From Candidatus Woesearchaeota archaeon (lineage in GTDB: Archaea > Nanobdellota > Nanobdellia > Woesearchaeales > UBA12501), in assembly GCA_016177315.1 (NCBI GenBank), contig JACOVN010000001.1, forward strand, positions 1 through 6,933: a stretch of DNA of 6,933 bases. Reading direction: 5' to 3'. The position numbers and the translations under genes were made by a program. The notes under the pieces are model-generated. The model saw nothing but the letters and a program-made list of their open reading frames with translations. It was not told where the DNA came from and made no database searches. Positions 5,543 through 6,933 of the stretch are shown here, piece by piece; the stretch's first letter is position 1, and every line of letters begins with the position of its first letter.

Positions 5543-5547
5543 GGTGA
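5543..5547 (+). promoter_or_regulatory. Shine-Dalgarno GGTGA of the coiled-coil gene
   Basis: GGTGA, inside the G-run GGGGGTGA, stands 4 nt before ATG 5552. An in-frame TTG at 5531 lies upstream of this motif and near or before the predicted transcript start, so ATG 5552 is preferred. Confidence 0.7.
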
Positions 5548-5551
5548 AAGT

Positions 5552-5854
5552 ATGTGGAAAGGAAGCGCAGAGAGTATGCTCTCTCAGAATATTGTTCAGA
5601 TGGATCAACATGTTCGCAAAGCTTTTTCTGCTGTCAAGGAGGAGATGGAGGAGCACTTGCAGGCCATCAATGAGAGTACGGATGAGATCCAGGCGAATTA
5701 TGAATATCTCCTAGAACTAGAAGAGAAGCTCGAGAAATTAAGCATAAAGGTTGATGAATTGCAGATGATGATGAAGCAAATGCTTTTAGAACAGATAGAA
5801 ATTACTCGGTTGGATGATGGGAAGAGCATGAAGCTGAGTACGTTTATTTATTGA
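5552..5854 (+). CDS. Small coiled-coil protein, possibly a truncated regulator (100 aa)
   Basis: The protein begins MWKGSAESMLSQNIVQMDQH and is nearly all helix. Residues about 15-80 show heptad spacing of Leu, Ile and Met with many Glu and Lys (for example LLELEEKLEKLSIKVDELQ at about 51-69), which predicts a dimeric coiled coil. There is no signal peptide or membrane span, so it should be cytoplasmic. The sequence resembles, from memory, the N-terminal half of archaeal proteins in which a coiled coil is followed by a C-terminal helix-turn-helix. Here the chain stops at KLSTFIY, about where such a domain would start, and the next gene runs in the opposite direction. It may therefore be a truncated regulator, or a free-standing dimerisation partner of a longer paralogue elsewhere. 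The gene is divergent from the methylase, with its own TATA box and Shine-Dalgarno sequence. Confidence 0.75.
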   Translation: MWKGSAESMLSQNIVQMDQHVRKAFSAVKEEMEEHLQAINESTDEIQANYEYLLELEEKLEKLSIKVDELQMMMKQMLLEQIEITRLDDGKSMKLSTFIY

Positions 5855-5862
5855 ACAGGCAT

Positions 5863-6117
5863 CTATCTTCTTTGCATGATGGTTCTATACACATACTCTA
5901 TTCCCGTTATGCGAGCCCAGACAGTGAGGGAATACTGAACCATTGTCCTTGCTCTTAAAGCATAGATCTCAACCATGGTTTCGAGGCCACACTCTAAGGG
6001 AAGTAATGGGTGGCCTGCCTTTTCTTCTGCAGGATGCTTTAACGCATCTTCTCTTTCCCATGCCTTTTGTAGAACATCCCCACCGCAGAGATACCATAAA
6101 ACCCCTGTTACAGACAT
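5863..6117 (-). CDS. Small hypothetical protein overlapping the upstream gene (84 aa)
   Basis: The ATG at 6117 lies inside the last codons of the 259-residue gene (10-bp overlap, different frame), which allows translational coupling. A purine-rich GGAAGGAA stands about 7 nt upstream. I do not recognise the protein. It starts MSVTGVLWYLCGG, has a charged stretch (about 19-36), then a largely helical C-terminal part (about 42-84) with Met, Tyr and Arg, and no signal or clear membrane span. Codon choice (AGA, AAG, GAA) matches the neighbours and supports coding. It could be a separate gene of the operon. It could also be the C-terminal part of the upstream protein separated by a frameshift. A chance ORF is less likely but possible. 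Confidence 0.5.
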   Translation of the reverse strand: MSVTGVLWYLCGGDVLQKAWEREDALKHPAEEKAGHPLLPLECGLETMVEIYALRARTMVQYSLTVWARITGIEYVYRTIMQRR

Positions 6118-6887
6118 GGTAGTATTCCTTCCTTGCCTCTTTCTTTCATCTTTTCTTCAGATTGTTGCAATCTATCTTGATCCCCATGAGGGAAGGATAA
6201 ACCAAGAGCAGTGTATAACGCGGCGATATGCTCAAACAAGAATCCCCCTCTACCGATATTCTCTATAAACACTCTTGGTTTCATTCGAGGAGTTCCGACC
6301 CTTTTTACATCGAGGACACCCATTCCCTGCACTCCTGATTCCAAATCTCTAATGTGTTGTTTCAACGAGTATGGAGTTTCTTTAGGGAACCTTTTCATAT
6401 ACGCCTCTCCTAAGGATCGAAAATCTGATACAGAACCATTTCGTAAGTAACCTAAAATCCACACTTTTTGCGGTGAGGACGCAACGCTCCTCACTCCTTC
6501 ATTATTGTGCGGAAAAGGCGGGAAAATGGTCTTAAGCTCATATATGTCTGATAAGCTTGTTGCGACATAAATCATCCTTTCTCTCTCTTCTGCTGGTAGC
6601 GTCTGTGTTGCTTCTACCAGCCTATCTAATCCTTCTTCCGCAGTGCAGTGCCCCAACGCGCCAAAAGCATAAATAGCCAAACATTGTGTGAGATTCAGTA
6701 GCCCTGCATAATCATGATGGCGGATTCTCCGGTATACCTCATACCGAGCCTCAACAAGGAGTGTCTCTAACTTTCCCCATTCCTTGTTTCTGATGGCTCG
6801 GGCCATTGTTTTCCCCATAACATCACCATCTGTGTAGAACTCTCCTGGCGGTGTGTATGGTTTTTCAGATTGCTTATCCTTTACCAT
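6108..6887 (-). CDS. Hypothetical protein with a probable winged-helix domain (259 aa)
   Basis: Residues about 22-120 are predicted to be helical repeats (for example WGKLETLLVEARYEVYRRI at 37-55 and LLNLTQCLAIYAFGALGH at 63-80). Residues about 137-210 suggest a winged helix-turn-helix: helix SSPQKVWILGYL, helix DFRSLGEAYMKRF, recognition-like helix YSLKQHIRDLES (173-184), then two strands VLDVKRVG and PRVFIEN joined by a Thr-Pro-Arg-Met-Lys turn as the wing. This would make it a DNA-binding regulator. The fold is my reading of the pattern, not a recognised family. Residues 236-259 are a charged tail ending LPCL, possibly altered by a frameshift. No signal or membrane segment is seen. The start ATG 6887 has AGGTGG 6 nt upstream. 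Confidence 0.7.
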   Translation of the reverse strand: MVKDKQSEKPYTPPGEFYTDGDVMGKTMARAIRNKEWGKLETLLVEARYEVYRRIRHHDYAGLLNLTQCLAIYAFGALGHCTAEEGLDRLVEATQTLPAEERERMIYVATSLSDIYELKTIFPPFPHNNEGVRSVASSPQKVWILGYLRNGSVSDFRSLGEAYMKRFPKETPYSLKQHIRDLESGVQGMGVLDVKRVGTPRMKPRVFIENIGRGGFLFEHIAALYTALGLSFPHGDQDRLQQSEEKMKERGKEGILPCL

Positions 6888-6933
6888 CTTCTTCCACCTT
6901 TAGTATGCCCTCACCTACGCTATTAACCCGCAC
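6874..6933 (-). CDS. Possible 3' end of an upstream gene (partial, 19 residues in window)
   Basis: On the minus strand only one frame stays open from the window edge. It ends with the residues GEGILKVEEDGKG and a TAA at 6874-6876, overlapping the start of the 259-residue gene by 14 bp. The composition looks protein-like. The Shine-Dalgarno of the next gene would lie inside it, as is common in archaeal operons. The short length makes this tentative. Confidence 0.35.
   Translation of the reverse strand: MRVNSVGEGILKVEEDGKG
6894..6899 (-). promoter_or_regulatory. Shine-Dalgarno AGGTGG of the 259-aa gene
   Basis: Minus-strand AGGTGG stands 6 nt before ATG 6887 and fixes that start. No convincing TATA box is found in the 46 bp upstream, which is consistent with an operon continuing from beyond the window. 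Confidence 0.65.

Noticed and set aside
5975..6268. Plus-strand frame of 97 residues opposite the two minus-strand ORFs
   Set aside because: There is no promoter or ribosome-binding site and no recognisable sequence; it is a mirror of the minus-strand coding frames.
1..6933. CRISPR array, tRNA, rRNA, transposase or integrase
   Set aside because: I saw no regularly spaced repeats, cloverleaf-like sequence or recombinase motifs on either strand.

Overview
The window reads as an archaeal chromosome segment. AT-rich TATA boxes (TTTATATA, TTTAAATA, TTTATAAA) lie about 26-29 bp upstream of start codons that have no leader. Other genes carry a GGTGA or AGGTGG Shine-Dalgarno sequence. The gene content also fits: a short RelB/RelE pair of archaeal type, a MIP18/DUF59 protein, a METTL5-like RNA methylase, a lipoprotein and large secreted Ig-like-repeat proteins. 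The style of the surface proteins and of the coiled-coil protein resembles DPANN archaea such as Woesearchaeota. That placement is an impression, not something the sequence proves.

Layout from left to right. (1) 1-578 holds a 15-bp tandem repeat and then a compact leaderless toxin-antitoxin operon on +. An imperfect copy of the 3' end of the neighbouring DUF59 gene lies immediately left of the operon, and the real 3' end lies immediately right, so the module sits between direct repeats. (2) 599-3516 on - holds three genes. A 609-residue secreted Ig-like-repeat protein is followed by a 235-residue lipoprotein with a Glu/Pro-rich stalk and a Ca-loop-like C-terminus. After that comes the DUF59 protein, with its own promoter. 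(3) 3517-3771 is a divergent control region with one minus promoter, two strong plus promoters and mutually exclusive inverted repeats. It drives a secreted, lysine-poor, arginine-rich protein (3772-4746) that I cannot assign to a family. (4) 4813-5854 holds a METTL5-like methylase on - and, divergently, a short coiled-coil protein on +. (5) 5863-6933 on - is an operon-like run. It contains a possible end of an upstream gene, a 259-residue protein with a likely winged helix, and a small overlapping 84-residue ORF.

How the genes relate: the 609-residue protein, the lipoprotein and the Arg-rich protein are all predicted to be exported and cluster around one divergent control region, so a shared cell-envelope role is a reasonable hypothesis. 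The DUF59 protein (Fe-S cluster maturation) and the methylase (rRNA modification) look like housekeeping genes. The two most unusual points are the TA module bracketed by a duplicated gene tail and the Arg-rich secreted protein with its structured leader. No tRNA, rRNA, CRISPR array, transposase or integrase was found.
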